A DNA stretch of 64,000 nt, from positions 62,001-126,000 of the forward strand of contig NZ_JACAOS010000016.1 in NCBI RefSeq assembly GCF_013386165.1, given 5' to 3'. Position 1 is the first letter of the stretch. Each line of letters starts with the position of its first letter. Both the position numbers and the translations under genes were made by a program. Origin of the DNA: Pseudomonas gingeri (lineage in GTDB: Bacteria > Pseudomonadota > Gammaproteobacteria > Pseudomonadales > Pseudomonadaceae). Below the pieces are notes generated by a model. It made no database searches and was not told the origin of the DNA. It saw only the letters and a program-made list of their open reading frames with translations. Below are positions 35,720 through 44,500 of the stretch, in pieces.

Positions 35720-36030
35720 GCATGCTGAATGGGTGAGAGGCCTGAAGGGCGACCGCGGAAGTCACCGCGGAACTCGACGCGGAAGTCGAGGGAAATGCCT
35801 TTCGGTTTGTGTTGTTCGCTCTGGGTGGGGGGATAGGCTTTATCACCATGGAAGTCATTGTCCCTAGGTGGATGTCTCATCACTTGCCAGTTCGCGCTCG
35901 GTCTGCATCACCAGAATGTTGCGCAACCAGTAGCGTCTACTGGTGATAACAGGGCAATTGTGCAGCAGCCCGTTGCACAAACTCTGCGCCTAGAAAATCA
36001 ATCTGCCCTGGTTTACCCAATTCAGGCGAT
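35720..36030. other. Intergenic region after mag operon, with short direct repeats
   Basis: 311 bp without a gene. Between 35745 and 35790, CGCGGAAGTC-like units occur three times in a row (ACCGCGGAAGTC, ACCGCGGAACTC, GACGCGGAAGTC). Base composition falls from about 35,800 on, marking the left side of the accessory stretch. No clear terminator was found. Confidence 0.5.
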
Positions 36031-37170
36031 TTAGCTAACGTAATCTCGAAAGCTCGCCCGAAAATCCAAAGGTTTCAGATGCAGGCGATCTGTCAGGTCT
36101 CCGCGAAGAATGAACAGCTTCGGCGCGTTGCGTAGATCGAATACCCGGTAGAGCGAGAATTGCTGCTCCATCTCCTTCGAAAACTGCAGCTCGTTATGGC
36201 TGATAATGAAGGGCGCCGAGATGCCGTTGTTGGTGGTTTTTACCTCGATGTAGCGGTGCTGCGAGGGTGAGTCGAACGACAAAATATCGAAGCCCGCACC
36301 ATCGCCTTGGGTCTCCGAAATCCACTCCAGCTTTTGAATCAGCTCGGCGTAGCCCGCTTCCTGCAAGCGATGGTGCTCGTAGCCAATAACCCATTCCTCT
36401 CCGCAGCGGCCAAGCGTTCGATTGGCTTCGTCCCTGGCCGCGTAGTTGAGTTTGCGTGGTACTCGAATGCGAGGCCCGCCATTGGCGGTTTTGAGCAGTG
36501 TTTCTTTCTCAGGAGCGTCCACTACGACGCCTTTGTAGGTTTTCTGACCCGGTGCTTTCACGTCCTCAAAAGCATCAACGATCTTGAGCATGATGCCTTG
36601 GTTGTTCGTGACATAGGTTTGTACGGCCTGGCGTAGCAAAAGCTGACTGTTGCCTCGAGGCTTGTAGCCATCAATAAATGGCAAATCCAGCCCGTTCAGA
36701 ATGCTGCTGATATTCGCGTGTTTGAGTTCGACCGAACCTTTGCTTCGTCCATTAAGCTGAGCTCTCAGCGCTTTGTTGTGCTCGGTTTTGTTGAATGATC
36801 GCTGCTCGGCTTCGAGTCGGAGCATTTCAAAGTAGTCGGCAACTGTAGCGTCAACTTCTGCCTGGGACCAACTCTCACCAATCCGAACCGTCTCGAATCC
36901 AAGCGGCTCCAGCTTGGCGGCAAGAGCTTTTTCACTTTCCGGGATGTCCGCGGCGGTCAGTTGGCCATCTGCTGGGAATTGCACACCATAGGCCACTGCG
37001 ACTATGGCCTTGATGTCGCATTCTTCACGATTAAGCGGGTTGCGGACGCGGTATGACTTCGACTTGCCAAAGCCGTATCGTTTCAGGAATGACGCTTGCC
37101 CCAGATTTGAAAATTCATTGAGGGCGCTCTGTACGGCGCTAGGGCTTTGTAGTCGGGAGAGGAGGGACAT
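36031..37170 (-). CDS. DUF3883 nuclease-like protein with ScoMcrA-type N-terminal head
   Basis: 379 residues. The first 90 (ALNEFSNLGQASFLKRYGFG then CDIKAIVAVAYGVQFP and LEPLGFETV) match the head domain found at the N-terminus of ScoMcrA-like type IV restriction proteins. The C-terminal third is DUF3883: EEWVIGYEHHRL, then GDGAGFDILSF (Asp295) and RYIEVKTTN (Glu309-Val-Lys311), a PD-(D/E)xK nuclease core. No helicase or methylase is adjacent. Lower GC than flanks suggests transfer. A role in restricting foreign DNA is likely but inferred. Confidence 0.75.
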   Translation of the reverse strand: MSLLSRLQSPSAVQSALNEFSNLGQASFLKRYGFGKSKSYRVRNPLNREECDIKAIVAVAYGVQFPADGQLTAADIPESEKALAAKLEPLGFETVRIGESWSQAEVDATVADYFEMLRLEAEQRSFNKTEHNKALRAQLNGRSKGSVELKHANISSILNGLDLPFIDGYKPRGNSQLLLRQAVQTYVTNNQGIMLKIVDAFEDVKAPGQKTYKGVVVDAPEKETLLKTANGGPRIRVPRKLNYAARDEANRTLGRCGEEWVIGYEHHRLQEAGYAELIQKLEWISETQGDGAGFDILSFDSPSQHRYIEVKTTNNGISAPFIISHNELQFSKEMEQQFSLYRVFDLRNAPKLFILRGDLTDRLHLKPLDFRASFRDYVS

Positions 37171-37403
37171 TTCGCTTCGTGCGCCGATAGTGTCGGTTTG
37201 ATCCGGAGGGTGTGTAGGAGGTTTTACACGTATTTCTGATTATTAGAAATAGCCTTCATGCTAAAGAAAAAATTCTTAGAACAAGATGAAAGCTCTTACA
37301 ATCCAAAGGCTGGGCATTGAGCTGAGAGTTCGGAGGCCTTGTGATGAATTTTATAAACATCTAAAACCCGAATGGTTTTTTTGCCAATATCGAAAGGAAC
37401 GAT

Positions 37404-38201
37404 ATGTCTAACGGAATTACCCAGCACCAATTCGACGACTTGGCGCTACGCTATTCACACGTTTTCCATCACAGTTTCAGTTGGCGTGGAGTGCGTCATT
37501 GGCAGATGCGAGTGTCTCTTTATCTGTTTGTTGCTATGTTGTTATGTTATTTTCCTTATTTTTGGGCGGTTGGACGTGGCTGGCAGGTGCAGGGCTATTA
37601 TTTGATCGCGGTTACGATATTTCAGTTGATGGGGATGTTCATGTGGCTTCTGTGCTGGGAGCCGGTGTTACGAGGAGTGCGCGTTCATGGCGCCGGATTG
37701 CTAGGCATTGGCGGGCAATACCGAAGGAAAGATTTGGCACTCTATAAAACGCGCTGGTTAGCGCGAGAGTTAGGAGTTGGCCCCGATCAATACATGCCAC
37801 TGATCAAAGCCTTGCGTGAGGCGCGCGAGCTGACGAAACAGTCCGTGAAGCTGGTTAAACCTCTCGGTGATCGCCTGCTTGCAAGCTTTTTCAGCCTTAA
37901 GCCGTTGGTGAGTGTTTCTTTGGTGCCTGTGTTTTTCGGATTGTTAGTGACAGTGTTGCGTTCTTCATTTTTTGATTTTGGGAGATTTACTGAACAGGTT
38001 GGTAGTCAGTCAGGTGATATTTTGAGCTGGGCCAAGTCGGGGGTAATTATTTTTGTTTCGGCTGTTATCGTGGTTGGGTTTTGCTTTAATGCCGTTGTGG
38101 CCATTCGCAGTGTGGTGTTGGATCTGTGTGTTAAACGTTGTTCAATACAAAGTCGTGAGCGTTTGGTAAGAGAGTTGTTGCGTCGTGCGTTGTTAGTTTA
38201 A
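37404..38201 (+). CDS. Unknown integral membrane protein
   Basis: 265 residues with AAAGGA upstream. Four hydrophobic segments are seen: residues about 37-56, 62-85, 168-190 and 210-237. A soluble charged stretch (about 95-165, including LALYKTRWLARELGVGPDQYMPLIKALREARELTKQ) lies between pairs, and the C-terminus is Arg-rich. No family recognised. AT-rich codons (many TTT, TTA, GTT) set it apart from the core genes. It is followed at once by a strong terminator, so it is a single-gene unit. Confidence 0.65.
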   Translation: MSNGITQHQFDDLALRYSHVFHHSFSWRGVRHWQMRVSLYLFVAMLLCYFPYFWAVGRGWQVQGYYLIAVTIFQLMGMFMWLLCWEPVLRGVRVHGAGLLGIGGQYRRKDLALYKTRWLARELGVGPDQYMPLIKALREARELTKQSVKLVKPLGDRLLASFFSLKPLVSVSLVPVFFGLLVTVLRSSFFDFGRFTEQVGSQSGDILSWAKSGVIIFVSAVIVVGFCFNAVVAIRSVVLDLCVKRCSIQSRERLVRELLRRALLV

Positions 38202-38203
38202 AC

Positions 38204-38226
38204 AAAGGGGAGCAAAGCTCCCCTTT
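38204..38226. terminator. Bidirectional Rho-independent terminator
   Basis: AAAGGGGAGC at 38204-38213 pairs perfectly with GCTCCCCTTT at 38217-38226 around an AAA loop, between the convergent membrane-protein gene and the DUF6124 gene. Confidence 0.88.
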
Positions 38227-38244
38227 GTACTGAGCACGCTTCGG

Positions 38245-38592
38245 TCAGGTTGTTATCCCTGCTGGTTGTTTATCTATCACTGAATCCACCTGCCGCTGAG
38301 CCAACTCGATCAGATGCACGACCCCCATCGCGATCTTGCGATTCGCCCCCGTGAGATTGTCCGCATTTTCATAGGCAGTCGCGGCGGCTGACTCCAGTAT
38401 TGAGCTGGCGTTGACGAGGGCTTCTTCTCGGCTTTGTGGGGCAGGGGCTTTGTCTTGTGTTCCGGTGATGTCAGGACGTTTTGGACTGCCGCCCTGAGGC
38501 AATATGTAGTGCGCCAAAGCGCGGTCTGCGGCTTGGGGGTCGATGCTTTCGATACCGGAGGTTCCCGGCGGGTTGGGGGTGACTTTGTACAT
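38245..38592 (-). CDS. DUF6124 (formerly DUF3077) family protein
   Basis: 115 residues starting MYKVTPNPPGTSGIES, with GGAGA upstream of the ATG at 38592. The N-terminal KVTPNPP and the C-terminal helical half (EEALVNASSILESAAATAYENADNLTGANRKIAMGVVHLIELAQRQVDSVID) define a Pseudomonas-restricted family present in several copies per genome. No signal peptide. Function unknown. The long leader upstream contains paired hairpins (separate entry). Confidence 0.82.
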   Translation of the reverse strand: MYKVTPNPPGTSGIESIDPQAADRALAHYILPQGGSPKRPDITGTQDKAPAPQSREEALVNASSILESAAATAYENADNLTGANRKIAMGVVHLIELAQRQVDSVIDKQPAGITT

Positions 38593-38630
38593 GGCAAATC
38601 TCCAATCTCACGGATGGAGCCGTCACCAGT

Positions 38631-38805
38631 ATCGCTACCAAACGATTGAGGGTGGCGGCTGTACACAGGTTGGTAGACCGGAAGATTGGAGAAACCGGCG
38701 CGCCCGAAGGTGCCCTGCGCACAGCCACCATAAAATACAGGCAATAAAAAACGCCTGATTCCAAGGGGGCGCTGTGCGCCAATCTATACCGGGCTACCAA
38801 ACCCG
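38631..38805 (-). other. Apparently structured leader of the DUF6124 gene
   Basis: Two hairpins with the same 8-nt loop on different stems: ATCG-CTACCAAA-CGAT at 38631-38646 and CGGG-CTACCAAA-CCCG at 38790-38805 (+ strand letters). Between them, TTGGTAG at 38670-38676 is complementary to the loops. CAGGC-N10-GCCTG lies at 38739-38758, and GGTGG..CTGT / ACAGCCACC arms at 38651-38662 and 38721-38729. The RNA sense is probably minus, toward the gene at 38592. The rest of the 38593-39178 gap has no credible gene. Confidence 0.5.
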
Positions 38806-39007
38806 ATCACTGAATAAGCAGTGACGGACTGAAGACTAGCCAGCGAAATTGGCAGGCACAAGCGCTCAGGATTTTCTAGGAAACTTCATTCAAAGGAAAG
38901 CGAGTTGTCTTGCTGGCCTTGCAAGATCACCGAGAAAACGGCTCTCGAATCGTCTCTTACCTTATTCAATTGACAGTCATCTCTGGTCTTCAAGACATGG
39001 TGCTTAT

Positions 39008-39177
39008 GGGCTACAACTTTCAAGGGTTTGTGCTTTTTTGAGGCCCTTGGGCTGCATTTTATTGCTCGGCCGCTAAGCCTGATGAAGCCTGGTAGACCCA
39101 TAATCAGCATTGCGCTGTTGTGCCTCCAGGGCTACAGTAATTGAAGGTTACGTATTTTTTGATGCCTGAGGGCTACA
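39008..39177 (+). promoter_or_regulatory. Four-copy operator array of hipBA
   Basis: GGGCT(A/G)CA occurs at 39008-39015, 39049-39056, 39129-39136 and 39170-39177, with start-to-start spacings of 41, 80 and 41 bp. Each copy is preceded by a GCC/GCT-type half so that the unit forms a GCCYNN..GGGC dyad. The last copy overlaps the ribosome-binding region of hipB, so bound HipB would block initiation. A TTGACA -35-like element lies at 38970-38975. Confidence 0.5.
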
Positions 39178-39178
39178 A

Positions 39179-39445
39179 ATGAGCACCTTGTTCGATGTGG
39201 CGCATATGCTGAAGGAAGCTCGTCGTGAGGCTCATCTCAGCCAGGAGGCGATTGCGAGCCGTGCCGGCGTGGCGCGTTCGACCGTCGCTCGCATGGAAAC
39301 CTTGGCTAAAGGCGATATGAGTGTTTCTGCTCTGGTGCGCTTGCTGGAGGCGGCAGGTTATGACTTGAAGCTGGTAAAGGCCGGCCATCAGCGCACGGTC
39401 GAAGATATTCTCGCTGAGCAGAAACAGGGAGTGTTTGAACAATGA
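39179..39445 (+). CDS. hipB: HipB-like antitoxin, XRE-family DNA-binding protein
   Basis: 88 residues. The helix-turn-helix spans LKEARREAHLSQEAIASRAGVARSTVARMETLAKG (about 11-45). A helical C-terminus follows (VEDILAEQKQGVFEQ). The start ATG is nine bases after GAGGG, within the last operator repeat. The ATGA overlap with hipA (39442-39445) is the usual antitoxin-toxin coupling. It should repress its own promoter and neutralise HipA. Confidence 0.88.
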   Translation: MSTLFDVAHMLKEARREAHLSQEAIASRAGVARSTVARMETLAKGDMSVSALVRLLEAAGYDLKLVKAGHQRTVEDILAEQKQGVFEQ

Positions 39446-40779
39446 TCCTGGATGTCCATGTCAGCGGAAGAGCGGTGGCCAAGCTGTATCGCGAACGAGA
39501 CGAATACGTGTTGAGGTACGTTCCCGGTACTGCGGCGGCAGACTTCGTCAGTTTGACTCTGCCCGTACGTGAAGAAGTTTGGCGTTGGCCGCGAGACCTG
39601 TTTCCGTTCTTCCGGCAAAATCTGCCTGAAGGATATTTGCTGGGCGTCATCCGTGAAGAATTCGGACCATTGCTCGACGGCACCGACTTGTCTCTGCTGG
39701 CTGTCGTTGGTGGCGCGGGTATCGGTCGAATTGCAGTGACCCCAGAAGGAGTAACGCCAGGGCTGGAAACGGATCCGCTGGATATCGACCACCTTTTGAC
39801 CGCTGAAAATACCTCCGCTCACTTCGCCAACCTGGTCCGTCGCTATGCTCGGGCGGCGATCTCGGGAGTGGTTCCCAAGTTTATCGCCCCACAGGCCCAG
39901 GCAGGCGATCTATCTTTGGGTAAACCGACATTGCGCACGGGATTCCACATCATCAAAGGATCGGATGACAACACGCCTTATCTGGGCTTCAACGAGTTTT
40001 ACACCATGCGGGTACTGGAGCGACTGAATGTCGTTCCGGTTGCCAAATGCCGTATGTCAGATGACGGCCGCGTGCTGGTCGTGGATCGCTTCGATGTCGA
40101 TGAAAACGGTGTGCCGCGATGCGGATTGGAAGATGCTTGCGGGTTGCTGGGCTTGCCGCCTCACGAGAAGTACGCGACCACGATGGAAAGAGTCTGGAAT
40201 GCCACCCGGGCCTATGTTGACGCACAACATTTGCGTGAACAGCGAGAGCATTTCGGTTGGCAACTGCTGAGCAACTATGTGGTACGTAACGCAGACTGCC
40301 ACGCCAAGAATATCGCGCTTTATTACACCTCGCGAACCGATGTGGCCTTTACACCCGTCTATGACTTGGTCACTACTCAGGCCTATCCGCGCTTCGCGGA
40401 TAACGCTCCTGGGTTATCTGTTGGAGGACGTCAGACCTGGACTCCAGGGCGAACGTTGGAGATGTTCTTCAATGCCCGTCTGGGCATCGCCCCGCGCCGT
40501 TACGCCGAAATGGTCGAGCAACTGTGTGAGTCAGCAGTCGCGGTGGGGGCCGAAGTTATCGAGGCGGCGAAGAACGAGCCTGCGTGGCGAGAGGTTGCCA
40601 AGCATATGGTGCATGCCTGGAACGATGGCATGGAGTCATTACGTAGTCAGAAATCAGCTCCGCACTTGCGAGGGCTAGAGGCTGCCATTATGGGCTCTGG
40701 GTTCTCAGGCCCTCGGCCGCCAGAGCGACACCGGGAACAGATTGGCCGTTCTGAGTTGTTGGCGCCTAAAAAGCGTTAG
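39442..40779 (+). CDS. hipA: HipA-type serine/threonine kinase toxin
   Basis: 445 residues, near the E. coli HipA length. The N-subdomain (MILDVHVSGRAVAKLYRERDEYVLRYVPG ... PFFRQNLPEGYL) is present. The kinase core shows AAISGVVPKF (P-loop region), HIIKGSDD, VVRNADCHAKN (catalytic Asp285, Asn290) and TPVYDLVTT (metal Asp308). E. coli HipA phosphorylates glutamyl-tRNA synthetase, halting translation and giving persisters; the target here is unknown. Both active-site Asp residues are intact, so it is probably functional. The Arg/Pro-rich tail (PRPPERHREQIGRSELL) is variable. Confidence 0.9.
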   Translation: MILDVHVSGRAVAKLYRERDEYVLRYVPGTAAADFVSLTLPVREEVWRWPRDLFPFFRQNLPEGYLLGVIREEFGPLLDGTDLSLLAVVGGAGIGRIAVTPEGVTPGLETDPLDIDHLLTAENTSAHFANLVRRYARAAISGVVPKFIAPQAQAGDLSLGKPTLRTGFHIIKGSDDNTPYLGFNEFYTMRVLERLNVVPVAKCRMSDDGRVLVVDRFDVDENGVPRCGLEDACGLLGLPPHEKYATTMERVWNATRAYVDAQHLREQREHFGWQLLSNYVVRNADCHAKNIALYYTSRTDVAFTPVYDLVTTQAYPRFADNAPGLSVGGRQTWTPGRTLEMFFNARLGIAPRRYAEMVEQLCESAVAVGAEVIEAAKNEPAWREVAKHMVHAWNDGMESLRSQKSAPHLRGLEAAIMGSGFSGPRPPERHREQIGRSELLAPKKR

Positions 40780-40828
40780 GGATATTGGGTCCACTGGCCT
40801 CGGTCTCCGGATGACTGTTGTCAGAGCC

Positions 40829-41515
40829 CTACACCCGCCGATGCTCCGTCATCGCCGACAGCACCACCGAAGTCGCCGCCGTACGCGTCTCCACCCCCAG
40901 CTTGATATACACATGCTCCAAATGCTTGTTCACCGTCCGCGGGCTCAGATCCAGAATGGTGCCGATATCGCGATTGGTCTTCCCGCAGGCCACCCAACGC
41001 AGCACTTCAACCTCACGCCCCGTCAGTTGAAAGCGCGCCGACAACACCTGGCTCGCCGGCTCATCATTCAGGCTCAAGGCCGCCACTGGCTGTGACGCCG
41101 CCCGCGCCGACAACAGGATGCGTGAAGTCCGCAGATGCGCCGCCACCCGCGCCAGCACTTCATCGATCTGAATCGGCTTGGTCACATAGTCACAGCCACC
41201 CACTTCAAAGCCCTGAACCACATGCCGACTCTCTGTCAGCGCAGTCATGAACAGCACCGGAATATCAGCACTCTCCGGCTGAGCCTTGATCCGCCGACAC
41301 GTCTCAAACCCATCCAGGCCCGGCATCATCGCGTCCAGCAGGATCAGGTCTGGGCGCCGACGCTCAATCCGGTTCAGCGCACTCAACCCATCGAGAGCCA
41401 CCAACACCATATAACCGGCCTCATCGAGGGCGTCGGACAGCAGGGCGAGATTGTCGGGGGTGTCGTCCACAATCAGCACGACACCGGGTTCAGCGACTGT
41501 GGTCAGCGCATTCAT
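40829..41515 (-). CDS. LuxR/NarL-type response regulator of the amide locus
   Basis: 228 residues. The receiver domain has VLIVDDTPDN, phospho-acceptor in DLILLDAMMPG, the Thr/Ala switch FMTALTE and YVTKPI (Lys). A C-terminal LuxR helix-turn-helix follows (LTGREVEVLRWVACGKTNRDIGTILDLSPRTVNKHLEHVYIKLGV). Its ATG lies 26 bp inside the end of the hybrid kinase gene, so the two are coupled and form a cognate pair. Tandem palindromes before the amide operon are its likely targets. Confidence 0.92.
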   Translation of the reverse strand: MNALTTVAEPGVVLIVDDTPDNLALLSDALDEAGYMVLVALDGLSALNRIERRRPDLILLDAMMPGLDGFETCRRIKAQPESADIPVLFMTALTESRHVVQGFEVGGCDYVTKPIQIDEVLARVAAHLRTSRILLSARAASQPVAALSLNDEPASQVLSARFQLTGREVEVLRWVACGKTNRDIGTILDLSPRTVNKHLEHVYIKLGVETRTAATSVVLSAMTEHRRV

Positions 41516-44500
41516 CTTCGGCCTCCTTGAGGGCGCGGTTGATTTCGTCCAGGCGAAAGTTCTTCAGCAGCTTGCGCAGCGAGCCGATAAACGCCGCCGT
41601 GTCGGGCGTCTCGGCCTGGATAATGTCGAGCTTTTCCTGCAGACCACGGACATAACCGATGGCACTGAGTTCGCCGAGGGCAACAAGGTCCATGTGCGAA
41701 GGCAGGACCCAGGGTTCGGGGACTACTGCGGGCGTCGGTTTCACCCGGCGCAGCCAATGCAGGTCGAGTTGTTTCTGAATCCGCTCCAGCAACTCCGGGG
41801 TGCGCACCGGCTTGGCCAGGTAGTCGTTGCAAGCGCTGGCCAGGCTGCGCTCGTCGTTGAAGGCATTGGCCGAGATGACGATGATCGGCGCCGTGGACAG
41901 CGCGTTACGGCGGATCAGCCGGCTGGTTTCCCAACCATCCATGGTCGGCATCGACAGGTCCATGAGGATCAGGTCCGGCCTCAGCAAGGCCACCTGGCGA
42001 ATGGCGTCCTGGCCGTTGCTGGCCTGGACCACTTCGAAGCCCAGCGGCGTGAGCATGCCGCTGAGCACCTTGCGATGATCGACATGATCGTCCACCACCA
42101 GCACCCGACGCCGTGGTCCCTGGTAGCCGATGATGTCGTGCTCGACATGGACCACGGCTCGGGGCGCGCGGACCTGGGAGAGAAACAGCCGCACCTGGAA
42201 GCAGGTGCCCTTGTCCTGTTGACTCTTGACCTGCAATTCGCCGCCCATCAACGAGGTGAGCATGCGGGTGATGGTCAGGCCCAGGCCGACGCCCTTGTCC
42301 TGGCGCATCAGGTCGCCGCGCTCGAACGGCTGGAAGATCCGCTCGATATGTTCGGGGTCAATGCCGATGCCCGTGTCGATAATGTCGAAGGTCGCCGTCT
42401 CGCGCCGGTAATTGACCCGCAGGCAAACCTCGCCGCTATCAGTGAAGTTGACCGCATTGCCCAGCAGGTTGATGAGGATTTGCCGCACGCGTTTCTCGTC
42501 GCCGCGCACCACCGCCGGCATGGTGCCGATCAGTTCCAGGCGAAAGCGCAGGCCTTTTTCCTGGGCTTGTGGGGTGAACATCAGCTCCAGGTCGTGGATC
42601 AGTTCCGGGAAGGGAATTTCCGTCAGTTCCAGACGCAGTTTGCCGGCCTCGATCTTGGCCACGTCGAGCAGGCCGTCGATCAGCGACAGCAGGTGCGAGC
42701 CGCTGCGCAGGATGGTCGCCAGGGCATCCTGGTGCTGCTCGGGCATGGCCGCGTCGCGCTGCAGGTTCTGGGTAAAACCGAGGATGCTGTTGAGCGGCGT
42801 GCGCAGTTCATGGGACAGCCCGGTGATGTAGCGGCTCTTCGCCGCGTTGGCCGCCTCGGAAGCTTCCTTGGCATCTTGCAAGGCCTGGTCGGTGACGCGG
42901 TGGGCGGCGATTTCCTGCATCAGCAACTGGGTCTGGCGGGTCGATTCCTCCTGGGCCACGTGACGGCTTTCGCGGGTCAGGACGATCCACCAGGCGAGCA
43001 TCGCCGCCAACATCGAGAGGGTCAGGAACGCCTTGAAAAACGCCTGGTAGAGGGTCGCCGAATGGGGCAGACCCTGGGAGGCCTGGCCGTAGATCAGCGC
43101 CAGGGCAGCGCTGAGCATCAGGATCAGCACCAGCAGCAGACCGAGGTAATGCATCAACCGGGTATGCAGGCGCGGGACCATGGTGTTGGGCAGCAGCCAG
43201 CGCAACAGCGACTCGAACTGAGCGGACAGGCGTCCCTGGGGTTTGCAGCGATCACCGCAACGCGCATCCAGCGAACAGCACAATGAGCAGATGGGCGTGC
43301 TGTAGGCGGGACAGAACGCTAGGTCCGCGACCTCGAACGGGTTGCTGCACAAGCCGCAGGTGACCTGGGTACTCGGTGCCACCGGCCGCAACAGCAACGG
43401 GTCGCTGGTCCGGGCGATGTAATAGCGGCTGCCGGTGGCCCAGGCGAGCAGCGGCACCATGATCAGCGCCGTGCCGAGGGCGACGAAGGGCGGCGCGGCC
43501 TGGGCCAGGGCACCGAACAGGCCGAAGTGGGCGAGGATCGACAGCAGTGAGGCAATCACCATCGAGCCGACGCCCACCGGGTTGATGTCGTAGAGGTGGG
43601 CGCGCTTGAACTCGATGTGTTTCGGCGACAGCCCCAAGGGCTTGTTGATCACCAGGTCGGCGACCACCGAACCGATCCAGGCCGTGGCGATATTGGCGTA
43701 GAGGCCGAGCACCTGGTCGATGACATCGAACACCCCCAGCTCCATCAGCATCAGCGCAATCGCCACATTGAACACCAGCCACACCACCCGGCCCGGATGA
43801 CTGTGGGTGACCCGGGCGAAGAAGTTCGACCAGGCCAGGGAGCCGGCGTAGGCGTTGGTCAGGTTGATCTTCATCTGCGAGACGAACACGAACAGCACCA
43901 TGGCGCCCAAGGCCCACTCCGGCGAAGAGAACACATAACGGAAGGCCACCAGGTACATCTGGGTCGGTTCGGCGGCGCGCTCCATGGGGATTTCGTGTTG
44001 CAGGGCAAGAAACGCCAGAAAGGCGCCGGCGGCCATCTTCAGTGCACCAGGAATGATCCAGCCGGGGCCGGCGCAGAGCAGGGCGGCCCACCAGCGCTTG
44101 CGGTTGGCTGCGGTTTTTTCCGGCAGAAAGCGCAGGTAGTCGACCTGTTCGCCGATCTGCGTAACCAGCGACAGGGCCACGGTGCAGGCGGCGCAAAACT
44201 CCAGCAGATTGAAGTCGCCGCCGCTGGAGCTGCGGCCCAGGAAGCTGGTCCAGTCGCTGAACGCCTGGGGATTTTTCACCAGCACGAACAGGTAGGGCAG
44301 CACCAGCAGCACCAGCCACAGTGGCTGGGTCCAGAGTTGCAGGCGGCTGATCAGGGTCACCCCATAGGCCACCAGCGGGATCACCAGCACGGAACAGATC
44401 ACATAGGCGAAGGCCAGCGGGATATGGAAATACAGCTCCAGGGCCAAGGCCATGATCGCCGCTTCGAGGGCGAAGAACAGAAAGGTGAAGCTGGCGTAGA

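Noticed and set aside
38849..39110. Small frames on both strands in the gap before hipB
   Set aside because: No ribosome sites or families, and they overlap the operator array.
35720..40800. Prophage or integrative element
   Set aside because: The accessory stretch has lower GC and defence/toxin-type genes, but no integrase, tRNA junction, flanking direct repeats or phage structural genes were found.
41451..43286. 611-codon + strand frame opposite the hybrid kinase
   Set aside because: Shadow of the kinase codons; rich in Gln, Arg, Gly and His without motifs.
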